NCBI GenBank assembly: GCA_036788295.1
Contig: DAIQNR010000007.1
Location: 60,697 to 124,696 of the forward strand
From: JAHQVK01 sp036788295
GTDB taxonomy: Bacteria; Myxococcota; Kuafuiibacteriia; Kuafuiibacteriales; Kuafuiibacteriaceae
DNA: 64,000 nucleotides
Reading direction: 5' to 3'
Part shown: positions 44,820 to 52,881 of the stretch, one piece after another
Layout of the letters: each line of letters opens with the position of its first letter
How positions within the stretch are numbered: the first letter of the stretch is position 1
Program-made: the position numbers and the translations under genes
Notes under the pieces: generated by a model
Databases searched by the model: none
The model's input: the letters and a program-made list of their open reading frames with translations, nothing else
Told to the model about the DNA's origin: nothing

Positions 44820-46180
44820 CTCGGACCTCCGACCTGCCGACGCTCGAGGGGCAGCACTTGGGCGCCCTCCGCTTCGGGCGCGGAGACCGGCTCGTTCTCG
44901 CCGTGCATCCGGTCGAGCTCGAGCGAGAACAGGGCGGTCAGCGCGTCGGCGAGCGGGCGCGGGTCACCGTCGGCTCCGGCCGATTTCAGTCCGGTCAGCA
45001 CCGGATGCAGCAGCTTGTTCACGATCGCTTGGCCCATCGCCCGCACCGACTGCTCGGTCTTCCGGTCCGGCTCCCTCATCGCGGAGAGCGTCCGGTTGAC
45101 CTCGGCCTGGGCGATCGCGGTCGCCTTCTCCCGCAGCGCCTTGATGACGGGCACCACCTCCTGCGAGCGCGCCCAACGCACGTGCTCGACGAGCTCGGCC
45201 TGCACGATCGCCTCGGCCGACTCCGCCTCCCTGCGCCGAGCCTCGCGGTTGCCCTCGAGCACCTGGTTGAGATCGTCCACGTCGTAGACGAAGCAGTTGT
45301 CGAGGGTGGCGACCTTCGGGTCCACGTCGCGGGGGACGGCGATGTCCACGAACAGGACCGGCCGATAGCGCCGCTCCCTGACCACTTTGGCCATCATCGA
45401 GCGGTCCACCACGTAACCGGGGGCGGCCGTGCTGCAGATGACGATGTCCACCTTGGCCAGCAGCAGCGGCAGGTCGTCGAGCGTGGACGGCTGCCCGCCG
45501 ATCTGGGCTGCGAGCGCCTCGGCGGTGGCCCAGGTCCGGCTCGCGACTCGGACCCGGGAGACCCCGTTGGCGATGAGGTGCTTCGCCGCGAGCGTCGCCA
45601 TCTCGCCGGCGCCGAGCAGCAGCACCTCCTTACCGGACAGGTCGTCGAAGATCTCCCGGCCGAGCTCGACGGCGGCGAAGCTCATCGACACCGCGTTTTC
45701 GGCCACCGCGGTCTCGCTCCGCACCCGCTTGGCGACGTGAAAGGCCTTCTGGAACGCGCGCCCGAGCCGCATGCCCACCCGGCTCGAGGCCTCCGCCGCC
45801 TGAAACGCGGTCTTCACCTGCCCCAAAATCTGGGGTTCGCCGAGGACCATCGAGTCGAGCGAGGACGCGACCCGAAACAGATGCCGAAGGCACTGCTCTC
45901 CCTCGTGAACGTAGAGGTGGGGCTCGAGGTCGGAGCGGGGCAGCCCGGCGGTGGTCTGCAGGTAGAGCTGCACCTCTTGGGCGAGCCCGCGGGGGTCGGC
46001 CGAACCTCCGACGTAGTACTCGACCCGATTGCAGGTCGAGACCACGCAGGCCTCCTCCACGCCGTCGAGCCGGCACAGCTCGCTCAGGGTTCGCTCGAGC
46101 TCGGCGTTGTTCTGAGCGAAGCGCTCCCGGAGCGAGACCGGAGCCGTGTGGTGGGAGAGGCCGATCACCGCGAGTTTCAT
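44816..46180 (-). CDS. hemA: Glutamyl-tRNA reductase
   Basis: GluTR reduces Glu-tRNA(Glu) to glutamate-1-semialdehyde, the first step of C5-pathway haem synthesis. The 454-aa protein starts KLAVIGLSHHTAPVSLRE. The catalytic cysteine lies in STCNRVEYY, then GEPQILGQVK and the NADPH-binding LLLGAGEMATLAAKHL. The C-terminal dimerisation helices follow with FVDIAVPRDVDP. The ATG overlaps the stop of the CcsA/HemX-like gene (ATGA). Sensing of haem through the N-terminus is known for some homologues but not visible here. Confidence 0.95.
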   Translation of the reverse strand: MKLAVIGLSHHTAPVSLRERFAQNNAELERTLSELCRLDGVEEACVVSTCNRVEYYVGGSADPRGLAQEVQLYLQTTAGLPRSDLEPHLYVHEGEQCLRHLFRVASSLDSMVLGEPQILGQVKTAFQAAEASSRVGMRLGRAFQKAFHVAKRVRSETAVAENAVSMSFAAVELGREIFDDLSGKEVLLLGAGEMATLAAKHLIANGVSRVRVASRTWATAEALAAQIGGQPSTLDDLPLLLAKVDIVICSTAAPGYVVDRSMMAKVVRERRYRPVLFVDIAVPRDVDPKVATLDNCFVYDVDDLNQVLEGNREARRREAESAEAIVQAELVEHVRWARSQEVVPVIKALREKATAIAQAEVNRTLSAMREPDRKTEQSVRAMGQAIVNKLLHPVLTGLKSAGADGDPRPLADALTALFSLELDRMHGENEPVSAPEAEGAQVLPLERRQVGGPR

Positions 46181-47010
46181 GACATGGGGTCCTGTCCGTG
46201 GTGGCCGAAGCCGAGCAATCCGAGCCCAACGAGCGAGACGAGGGTCGCGGTCACCCCGATCAGAGTGAGGAAAGCGGCCTTGCGACCTCGCCAACCGATC
46301 GTGATCCGAACGTGGAGGAGCACCGCGAACAGCGCCCAGACGATGACGCTGACCACGTTGCGAAGCTCCCATTTCCAGTATTCGCCCCAGACCTCGCGGC
46401 CGTACAGGGCGCCCGAGACGAGGGCGAGCGTCATCAGCGGGAACCCGATCTCGATGAGCCGCACGCTCATTCGGTCGAGCAGCTCGAGCGCGGGGAGGCG
46501 ATGCAGCCCCGTCCCGACGTTCTTGCGGGTCCGCTTCTGCTTCAGTCGGCGCTCTTGCCACAGGTAGACGATCGCCACCATGCCCGCGACGACGAAAGCG
46601 GCGTTGCCGAGGAACGCGAGCGCGATGTGGATGGGGAGCCAGGGAGACTGCAGGCCGGCTGGCACCGAGTGGGCCGGCTCCACCAGGACCGCGAGCCCGA
46701 CCACCAGCGCCACCAGGACGGCGGCAAACGGGGCGACCTGCGGGACCCGGTCGCTGCTGGCGATGGCGAGCGCGATGCCGGCCGTCGCGAACCCGAACAG
46801 CGACAGCGCGTCGTGGGTGTTCGCCATGGGAAAAGTTCCGAGGTCGGACGCCCGCGCGCCCATGGCCACCAAATGACCGAGCGCGCCCACCGCCAGCGCG
46901 ATGACCCCGAGCCGTTCGTCCTTGAGACGAGGGCTGAGCAGCTGAACGACCCCGATCACCGCGGCAACCCCGTAGACGACCGCGCACACCTTCAGCAAGA
47001 GCAGCGCCAT
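46177..47010 (-). CDS. CcsA/HemX-like cytochrome c assembly membrane protein
   Basis: The 277-aa protein has about eight membrane helices. It carries the tryptophan-rich WGEYWKWE segment in the position of the WWD haem-handling motif, and histidines in helices nearby. It belongs to the CcsA/ResC/HemX family, whose members export haem or stabilise HemA. Its placement directly upstream of hemA matches the HemX pattern, so a role in regulating haem synthesis is as likely as cytochrome c maturation. It overlaps hemA by 4 bp and is 2 bp after the preceding small gene. Confidence 0.82.
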   Translation of the reverse strand: MALLLLKVCAVVYGVAAVIGVVQLLSPRLKDERLGVIALAVGALGHLVAMGARASDLGTFPMANTHDALSLFGFATAGIALAIASSDRVPQVAPFAAVLVALVVGLAVLVEPAHSVPAGLQSPWLPIHIALAFLGNAAFVVAGMVAIVYLWQERRLKQKRTRKNVGTGLHRLPALELLDRMSVRLIEIGFPLMTLALVSGALYGREVWGEYWKWELRNVVSVIVWALFAVLLHVRITIGWRGRKAAFLTLIGVTATLVSLVGLGLLGFGHHGQDPMS

Positions 47011-47012
47011 AT

Positions 47013-47348
47013 TCAGATCCTTCCGCTTTCGTCCTCTTCGGACAATTCGGTCACCAGCGTCCCGATGAAGCCGGGTTCGATTTGGAACGCAGCGTCACCG
47101 AACAGAACCGAGTCGCCGAGGATCTCGCCGCCGAGCTCGACCACCCTCGCCTCGCCGAGAACCTTCCCGAGCAAGGCCGAATCCGAGCCAGAGATGGTGG
47201 CGAGGAAGCGAACTGCCGGGTCGAGGCGGTAGGCGCGGTTCGCTCGCTTGAGCAGGACCTCGCCGTCGAGCAAGTCGGCGTGTCCCGAGTCCAGCCAGGC
47301 CTCGAGGGTGGATTGCCCGATGAACATCCTGGGGTGAAGCGTCGCCAT
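47013..47348 (-). CDS. Small protein of unknown function ahead of the haem genes
   Basis: The 111-aa product starts MATLHPRMFIGQSTLEAWLD and has mixed alpha/beta composition with an acidic tail (ELSEEDESGRI). I do not recognise a family. It has no signal peptide or membrane helix. Its stop lies 2 bp before the CcsA/HemX-like start, so it is probably the first gene of the haem transcript, divergent from trxA over 131 bp. Confidence 0.68.
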   Translation of the reverse strand: MATLHPRMFIGQSTLEAWLDSGHADLLDGEVLLKRANRAYRLDPAVRFLATISGSDSALLGKVLGEARVVELGGEILGDSVLFGDAAFQIEPGFIGTLVTELSEEDESGRI

Positions 47349-47479
47349 GCGTCGGTGCCGAGCACATTCCGGCCGACGGCGAGAAAAGTCCAGGCGAAGC
47401 CCAGTTCCCATCGGCGGATGCGGCTGCGCGGCGGTGCCCCTCGTGCTAGGTTCTCGCCTCCCCCAGGAGAGGTACGACG

Positions 47480-47809
47480 ATGGCAAACAGCAACGTGCAC
47501 GAATTCGGCGACACCAACTTCGAGACCGAGGTCCTCCAGGCGGAGGTCCCGGTGCTCGTGGACTTCTGGGCGAGCTGGTGCGCGCCCTGCCGCATGATCG
47601 CGCCCCACGTGGAGGCGATCGCGGAGGCATACGCCGGCCGGGCCAAGGTCGGTAAGGTCGACGTGGACGGCGCGCCAGCGACCGCTCAGAAGTATGGGGT
47701 GATGAGCATCCCCACATTGATCGTCTTCAAGGACGGCAAAGCGGTGGACCAGGTGGTGGGCGCCATGCCCCGCGAGAACATCCAGGCGATGCTCGACCGA
47801 GCGCTCTGA
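47480..47809 (+). CDS. trxA: Thioredoxin
   Basis: The 109-aa protein has the active site WCAPC in DFWASWCAPCRMIAP, and the cis-proline loop SIPTLIVFKDG. It reduces disulfides in the cytoplasm with electrons from thioredoxin reductase. A good ribosome binding site (AGGAGAGG) precedes the ATG. The gene is followed by a 15-bp tandem repeat before the convergent TPR gene. Length and sequence are standard. Confidence 0.96.
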   Translation: MANSNVHEFGDTNFETEVLQAEVPVLVDFWASWCAPCRMIAPHVEAIAEAYAGRAKVGKVDVDGAPATAQKYGVMSIPTLIVFKDGKAVDQVVGAMPRENIQAMLDRAL

Positions 47810-47850
47810 CCGGACCCCTCGGACCGGATCGCTTTGTGGCCGGGGCGCTC

Positions 47851-47916
47851 GGACCGGGACCCTCGGACCGGGACCCCTCGGACCGGGACCCCTCGGACCG
47901 GGACCCCTCGGACCGG
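47851..47916. repeat. 15-bp tandem repeat between trxA and the TPR gene
   Basis: The unit GGACCGGGACCCCTC repeats at 47865, 47880 and 47895, with a 14-bp variant at 47851 and a 7-bp partial copy at 47910. It lies between two convergent stop codons. There are no unique spacers, so it is a minisatellite rather than a CRISPR array. Confidence 0.85.
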
Positions 47917-47930
47917 CGTCCGGGGCGCGG

Positions 47931-50183
47931 TCAGCCGCCGAGCCGGATCGCGATCTTCTTCACGAAGCCGGTTCTCCTCAGCCCCTTGCCAGCGGCGAGA
48001 TAGCGCTGCGCCGCCTCGAGCGCCTCCTGGCGTTCCTCTGCGGTCCCGTTCTGCAGTTCGTTCGCGAGCAGGGCGAGCGCTTCGAGGCTCCCCCGCTTGG
48101 CGGCAGCCCGGTACGCGGTCAGCGCCTTCGGTCGGCGCCCGGCGTCGGCCGACACCAGCCCATAGGTCACGAGGACCTCGGCCTGCAGGGCCGGAGGCTT
48201 GGGCTCGAAGGCCGTGATGGCGTCGGTCAGAGCTGCATCCGCCTTGTCGAGCTCCCCTTGGCTTCGAAACAAGCGGCCGAGCTCGAGCCCGAGCTCGACC
48301 GTGGCCAGGGGGAAGCGGGTCGCGAGGGTCTCGGTCAGGTAGGCCTCCGCCGAGGGGGATTTCGTGCGCCGGAGGTAGCGGCCCTGCGCGAGCGCCACCT
48401 CCAGCTCACCCGGGACCTTCGCGAGCGCGGCCTCGATGTGCTCCTTGGCCTCCTCGTTGCGCTCGGACAGCATCAAAGCCTCCGCGAGCTCGATCCGGAA
48501 CGTCCACCTCTCCGGTTCCATCTCCACCGCGCGGCTCAGCGGCGCGACCGCGTCCTTGGGCCGTTCCTGGGCGACCAGACCGCGGCCCCGCTGAAACGGG
48601 AGGTCGGCGTTCTTGGGGTCGAGCTGCACGGCGCGCTCGTACTCGGCCTCGGCGGCGGCGTCTCGGCCGTCCCGCCGGAGCAGCTCGCTCTTCGCGAAGG
48701 TGGCGAGCGCCCGATCCTTCGGCGAGATGTCTTTGCTCCCCTCCCGCTCGAGCTGGTCGAAATCCGCGAGCGCCGCCTCCGCCTTCGGCAGGTGGCCTCT
48801 GGCCAGCGCCACCAGCGCGACCCCGGCGATCGCCGCCGGGTGCCGGGAGTTGGAGCGGCGGACGGCGTCGAAGGCCTGCTCCGCCCCGGAGAATCGGCCG
48901 GCCCGCGCCGCCGCTCGCGCGGCCCAGATCCGAGCCCGGGTGTTGCTCCCCATGACCTCCGCGACCCGGAGCAGGCGGCTCCGGGCCGCCTCGACGTCGC
49001 CCATCTCGAGTTCGGCGATCCCGAGCGTGAGGTCCGCGAAAGTCGGCACCGAAGAAGCTCCGGCGTGGGGCAACAGCGCCGCCGCGGCCCGCTTGGCGGC
49101 GTCGGCCTCCGTTCCGGCCAGGGTGTGAAGGCCTCTCGCCGCGATCGTATGGGGGTCGTCGGGGGCCAGCCGCTCGGCCTCGAGGAGCGCCTGCTCGAGC
49201 CGGGCTCGGCGGCCGAGATCGAGGTGCTCGGTGAGCAGGATCGCCTGCACATGAGCCAGCCGAGCCCAGGTGCGAGCGTGGCTCGCGTCGTGCTTCTCGA
49301 CGATCTCCTCGAGCTTCGACGCGGACACCTGGTACGCCCCGTACAGGTCGCGGTCGAACGCCTGGACCGCCTCTTTGGAGAGCGAATCGATCGCCTCGGC
49401 CCGAGCCTTCGCCGTGAGCCGCACCCCGACGACCGCGGCGGTGGCGATGAGCAGCGCCGCCCCCAGGGCGAGCGTCGGGCCGGGGCGACCGGGACGGGGG
49501 CGCTCCTCAGCGACCGCGAGCGCGATCCTCTCGAGCTCCTCCTCGCCCTCGAGGCGCTGAGGGGGCAGCCGGTACACCCCGGATTCCCCCGCACCAGGCC
49601 AAGGCATGCCTGGTGTTGCGGACAGGTACGGCGCCGCGACCTCGACGGGCACCGGCGGAGGGCCGACGCCGACCGGCGGTGGTTCGGGTGGAGGCGGCGG
49701 GAGCGGGTGGAGGATGCCCCTCGCCTCGAGCAGCCGCGACGCCTCGGTTTGGGCCGGATCGAGCTCGAGCGCCCGCTTCAAGCGCTCGATGCCCTGGTTG
49801 TCCCCCTGCGCGAGCTCGATCCGACCCAGGGCGGTCAGCACGGCCGGATCATCGGGGCGCTTCAGCTGCTCGAGCACCTCGCGCGCCTTGGGCAGGCGCC
49901 CCTGCGCCTCGTGGACCCGGGACAAGAGCAGGTGCGGGGCGACCGCCTCGGGCTGGAGACTGGCCGCCCGCTTGCACACGACCAGCGCCTCCATGAACCG
50001 GCGCTTCTCGAGATAGGCCTCGCACAGCTCGACGTAGGCGTCGGATCGCGGGTTGGCGGCGAACGCGAGTTCGAGGTCGGTGACGGACCGGTGGGACCGA
50101 GCCGGCCCGGAACCGGCCGCTTCCCCCGAAGACGACGGCGTGGTCTCGCCGTCCCTCGGGGCGCTGCTTCCGCCCGCGCTCAT
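47931..50183 (-). CDS. Large TPR-repeat membrane protein
   Basis: The 750-aa protein has an N-terminal TPR block (about 35-155, with LEKRRFMEALVVCKRAASLQP and a pairs-of-helices pattern). A proline-rich linker (159-180) and one transmembrane helix at 236-254 follow. A long C-terminal TPR superhelix (about 270-740) includes YERAVQLDPKNADLPFQRGRGL and RTKSPSAEAYLTETL. It probably scaffolds a periplasmic or cytoplasmic complex; no catalytic domain is visible. The C-terminal TPRs are predicted to be extracytoplasmic if the N-terminus is inside. It converges on trxA and diverges from tRNA-Ala. Confidence 0.82.
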   Translation of the reverse strand: MSAGGSSAPRDGETTPSSSGEAAGSGPARSHRSVTDLELAFAANPRSDAYVELCEAYLEKRRFMEALVVCKRAASLQPEAVAPHLLLSRVHEAQGRLPKAREVLEQLKRPDDPAVLTALGRIELAQGDNQGIERLKRALELDPAQTEASRLLEARGILHPLPPPPPEPPPVGVGPPPVPVEVAAPYLSATPGMPWPGAGESGVYRLPPQRLEGEEELERIALAVAEERPRPGRPGPTLALGAALLIATAAVVGVRLTAKARAEAIDSLSKEAVQAFDRDLYGAYQVSASKLEEIVEKHDASHARTWARLAHVQAILLTEHLDLGRRARLEQALLEAERLAPDDPHTIAARGLHTLAGTEADAAKRAAAALLPHAGASSVPTFADLTLGIAELEMGDVEAARSRLLRVAEVMGSNTRARIWAARAAARAGRFSGAEQAFDAVRRSNSRHPAAIAGVALVALARGHLPKAEAALADFDQLEREGSKDISPKDRALATFAKSELLRRDGRDAAAEAEYERAVQLDPKNADLPFQRGRGLVAQERPKDAVAPLSRAVEMEPERWTFRIELAEALMLSERNEEAKEHIEAALAKVPGELEVALAQGRYLRRTKSPSAEAYLTETLATRFPLATVELGLELGRLFRSQGELDKADAALTDAITAFEPKPPALQAEVLVTYGLVSADAGRRPKALTAYRAAAKRGSLEALALLANELQNGTAEERQEALEAAQRYLAAGKGLRRTGFVKKIAIRLGG

Positions 50184-50293
50184 GGTGCCGCAGCCCTACC
50201 AGGTCTGGGCTCTCCAGGTCCAGGCCGAGGCGTTTTGGGTTGCGGAGCATCGAGGGGTCGTGTACGCCCGGCTCTACGTCCGGGGCGTTCTGC

Positions 50294-50366
50294 GGGGGAG
50301 TAGCTCAGCTGGGAGAGCGCTGCGTTCGCAATGCAGAGGTCGTGGGTTCGATCCCCATCTTCTCCA
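50294..50366 (+). tRNA. tRNA-Ala (CGC)
   Basis: A 73-nt cloverleaf can be folded. The acceptor is GGGGGAG/CTTCTCC with two G-U pairs, and the D-arm is GCTC/GAGC. The anticodon stem is CTGCG/TGCAG with loop TTCGCAA (anticodon CGC, reading GCG). The variable loop is AGGTC and the T-arm is GTGGG-TTCGATC-CCCAT. Discriminator base is A, and CCA is not encoded, so CCA addition is needed. It matches the heavy use of GCG alanine codons expected at this base composition. Confidence 0.95.
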
Positions 50367-50412
50367 AACCCTGCCCCGGCGCCATCGTTCGTGGACGAGC
50401 GGGGGCGCTGCC

Positions 50413-50619
50413 ATGTTGCCATCGAAAAAGGATGAGCCTCAGGCGCCGCCAAGCGCCCAATTGGAGATCACGAAGGCGGCCATCGAGGCGGCCGCCCAAG
50501 TGACAGCCGCGATGGTGCAAGTCACCAACGAAAAGAACCCGGCCAAGATCAGCGAGGCCTACCGGGTCATCTACAAGACCATCTTGGAGTCGGTGAAGAG
50601 CGGCCCCAAGAAGACGTGA
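50413..50619 (+). CDS. Small helical protein of unknown function
   Basis: The 68-aa product starts MLPSKKDEPQAPP and continues as one predicted helix with alternating Ala and charged residues (AIEAAAQVTAAMVQVTNEK), ending in KSGPKKT. It has no membrane helix. It lies between tRNA-Ala and the UvrD-like helicase; its stop overlaps the helicase GTG start (GTGA), so the pair is probably co-translated. I do not recognise the family. Open-frame starts upstream run through the tRNA and are not credible. Confidence 0.65.
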   Translation: MLPSKKDEPQAPPSAQLEITKAAIEAAAQVTAAMVQVTNEKNPAKISEAYRVIYKTILESVKSGPKKT

Positions 50620-52463
50620 ACGGGACCGAGCCGGATCTCGACCCGGAGCAGCGGGCTGCCGTCGAGACCTCGGCGCCCCGGGTGCTCGTGCTCGCTGGGG
50701 CGGGGTCGGGCAAGACGAGGACCCTGGTCCACCGGGTGGGCCGGCTGGTGTCCACCGGCGCCCCTGCCTCGAGCATCCTGGTCGCGACGTTCACGCAGCG
50801 CGCTGCTCGAGAGTTGAAGCACCGGACCCGGTCTCTCCTCGGGAGCGCGGCCGCCGGCCTGCGGGTCGGCACCTTTCATGCCCTCGCGCTCGCCGACCTC
50901 CGTCGGCACGGCTCCCGCCTCGGGCTCGACCCTGGTTTTCGGGTCCTCGGCCGAGACGAGCGGCGGAGCCTGCTCGAGGAAGCGCTGGTGGGCGCTGGTC
51001 TCGACCCACGGGGGCGCCCCGGGGTCGCGGTCGAGCGGCTGGAGCGGGCCCTTGGTCGGGCCGAAAACGACGAGCGCCCGCTCGCCGAGACCTTGGCGGC
51101 GGTCGAGCCGTCCTTCACCGCTCACGCCGAGGCCCTCGAGCACGCGCTGGATCTGTACGCGGCGGCGAAGGCCCGGCACGGCGGGCTCGACTTCGACGAC
51201 CTCCTCGTCTTGTGGCGCCACCTGCTCAGCCACGCGCTTCAGCCCCAGCGGGGCCTCCGCCACGTCCTGGTGGACGAGTTTCAGGATACCACCCCCATCC
51301 AGGCCCGCCTGGCCGAGTCTCTGGCCGCCTACGCCCACCTGTTCGTGGTCGGCGACGACGCCCAAGCGATCTACGGGTTCCGGGGGGCGAGGTTCGACCA
51401 CATCCTCGAGTTTCCGCTCCGGGGCCCCACCGAGGTGCACCGGCTGCAGACCAGCTACCGGAGCCCACCGGCGGTGATCGCGCTCGCGACGGCGAGCCTC
51501 GAGCTGAACCCGATGCAGTTCCCGAAGCCGCTGCGCTCGGCGAAGGCGGCCGGCCCTCCGATTCGGCTCCTCGTGGGCGAAGACGAGGACGACGAAGCGG
51601 CGCTGGTCGTCCGCGAGCTGCTCGCCCTCAATCGATCGGGCGTCCCCTGGTCCGACCAAGCGATCCTCCTTCGGCGTCACCGCGACGCCCGGCCGTTCGA
51701 GCTTGCGCTGACCGCCGCGAGCGCCCCCTACACCCTCCGGGCCGGGCGGCGATTCTTGGACCGGCCCCATGTCGCGGTGATCGCGGCCCACCTGGCCCTT
51801 CTCGCTCGCCCCGAAGACAGCTTCGCGTGGAGGCGGGTGCTCGGCCTCGTCCCCGGGGTGGGACCGGCGACGGCATCCCGGCTGCTGCCCACTCTCGAGC
51901 GGGACGGGCTGGCGTCGGCGGCGGAGCGGGTCACCGACGCCCTCGTCCACGCGAGCCCCCGGGCCCGTCAGGGATTGGCCGAGCTACGGGCGCGGCTCGC
52001 TCGGCTGGAGGCAGCCCCCCCGGGCGACGCGCTCGCAGCGCTGCTCGACGACGAGCCCCTCGCCTTCAACCTCGCCGCTGCCGGGGAGCCGGAGGCGGTG
52101 ATGCGCGATCTGTCCGATCTGCGGGCGGTCGCCGACGCGCCCCATCCGGCGGCGGCGCTCGACGCGCTCGCGCTGTCCGGGGAGGACGACCACAGCGCCG
52201 GCGTGCAAGTGGGCACCGTGCACTCGGCCAAGGGGCTCGAGTGGCCGGTCGTGTGCGTCGTGGGGCTGGTCGATGGGCGGTTCCCGTCCCAGCCCGCGCT
52301 CGCCGAGCGGGAAGGCGAGGCCGAGGAGCGGCGCCTGTTCTACGTCGCGGTCACCCGGGCGGAGGAGAGGCTGTTTCTGAGCCGACCGGCCTCCGCCCGG
52401 GGCGCTCCTTTGCCTCCTTCGCGCTTTCTCGAGGAGCTCTCCGGGCACTGGGTGGGCCACTGA
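50616..52463 (+). CDS. UvrD/Rep-family SF1A helicase, compact form
   Basis: The 615-aa protein has all SF1A motifs: LAGAGSGKTRTLVHR, ATFTQRAARELKHR, DEFQDT, GDDAQAIYGFRGA, YRSPPAVIALA, TVHSAKGLEWP and VAVTRAEERLFL. These enzymes unwind DNA 3'-5' in repair and fork restart. At 615 residues it is shorter than UvrD (about 720) or PcrA, mainly in the 2B and C-terminal regions. Its start overlaps the upstream 68-aa gene. Its last 113 bp overlap the 3' end of the convergent ComEA-like gene. Confidence 0.92.
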   Translation: MNGTEPDLDPEQRAAVETSAPRVLVLAGAGSGKTRTLVHRVGRLVSTGAPASSILVATFTQRAARELKHRTRSLLGSAAAGLRVGTFHALALADLRRHGSRLGLDPGFRVLGRDERRSLLEEALVGAGLDPRGRPGVAVERLERALGRAENDERPLAETLAAVEPSFTAHAEALEHALDLYAAAKARHGGLDFDDLLVLWRHLLSHALQPQRGLRHVLVDEFQDTTPIQARLAESLAAYAHLFVVGDDAQAIYGFRGARFDHILEFPLRGPTEVHRLQTSYRSPPAVIALATASLELNPMQFPKPLRSAKAAGPPIRLLVGEDEDDEAALVVRELLALNRSGVPWSDQAILLRRHRDARPFELALTAASAPYTLRAGRRFLDRPHVAVIAAHLALLARPEDSFAWRRVLGLVPGVGPATASRLLPTLERDGLASAAERVTDALVHASPRARQGLAELRARLARLEAAPPGDALAALLDDEPLAFNLAAAGEPEAVMRDLSDLRAVADAPHPAAALDALALSGEDDHSAGVQVGTVHSAKGLEWPVVCVVGLVDGRFPSQPALAEREGEAEERRLFYVAVTRAEERLFLSRPASARGAPLPPSRFLEELSGHWVGH

Positions 52464-52881
52464 GAGGCCGAACCTCGAGGTAGGCCTCGGCCCGGGCCCG
52501 CAGCTTCGGCCCCACCCCCTTCACCCGCTCGAGCTGCTCGAGCCGCTCGAAGCGGCCGCGCTCGGCCCGGTCTTCGATGATGCGCGCGGCGAGCCGGGGA
52601 CCGATCCCAGGGACGACGGTCAGCGCCGAGGCGTCGGCCTGGTTGAGGTCGATGCGGCGGCCGAGCCACAGCGACTCCACCGGGGGAGCAGAGGGGCCGA
52701 GGCACCGCCACCGGTCAGGACCGGCCTCGGGATCGGCCATGGGGAGCACCCCGCAGCTCGGGGAGGGCGGCTCTTGGACCGAAGGGAGCAGCGATCCGGC
52801 CAGCGCCGGCAGCGAGCTCAACACCCCGATCGCGAGCGCGGCCTGCAGTCGCGCCCGGTCCGGAGCCGACAGCTCGCTCAC
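52351..52881 (-). CDS. ComEA-like helix-hairpin-helix DNA-binding protein
   Basis: The 176-aa product (GTG start) has an N-terminal hydrophobic segment (about 10-30), a proline-rich linker and a C-terminal helix-hairpin-helix pair (IDLNQADASALTVVPGIGPRLAARII and FERLEQLERVKGVGPKLRARAEAYL). This is the layout of ComEA, the periplasmic DNA receptor of competence. A basic tail of about 35 residues follows, encoded in the 113 bp that overlap the UvrD-like gene antisense. The start overlaps the stop of the upstream kinase (GTGA). Other competence genes are not adjacent. Confidence 0.78.
   Translation of the reverse strand: MSELSAPDRARLQAALAIGVLSSLPALAGSLLPSVQEPPSPSCGVLPMADPEAGPDRWRCLGPSAPPVESLWLGRRIDLNQADASALTVVPGIGPRLAARIIEDRAERGRFERLEQLERVKGVGPKLRARAEAYLEVRPLSGPPSARRAPRESAKEAKERPGRRPVGSETASPPPG

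Noticed and set aside
47851..47916. Considered as a CRISPR array.
   Set aside because: Units are contiguous without spacers and only 15 bp long.
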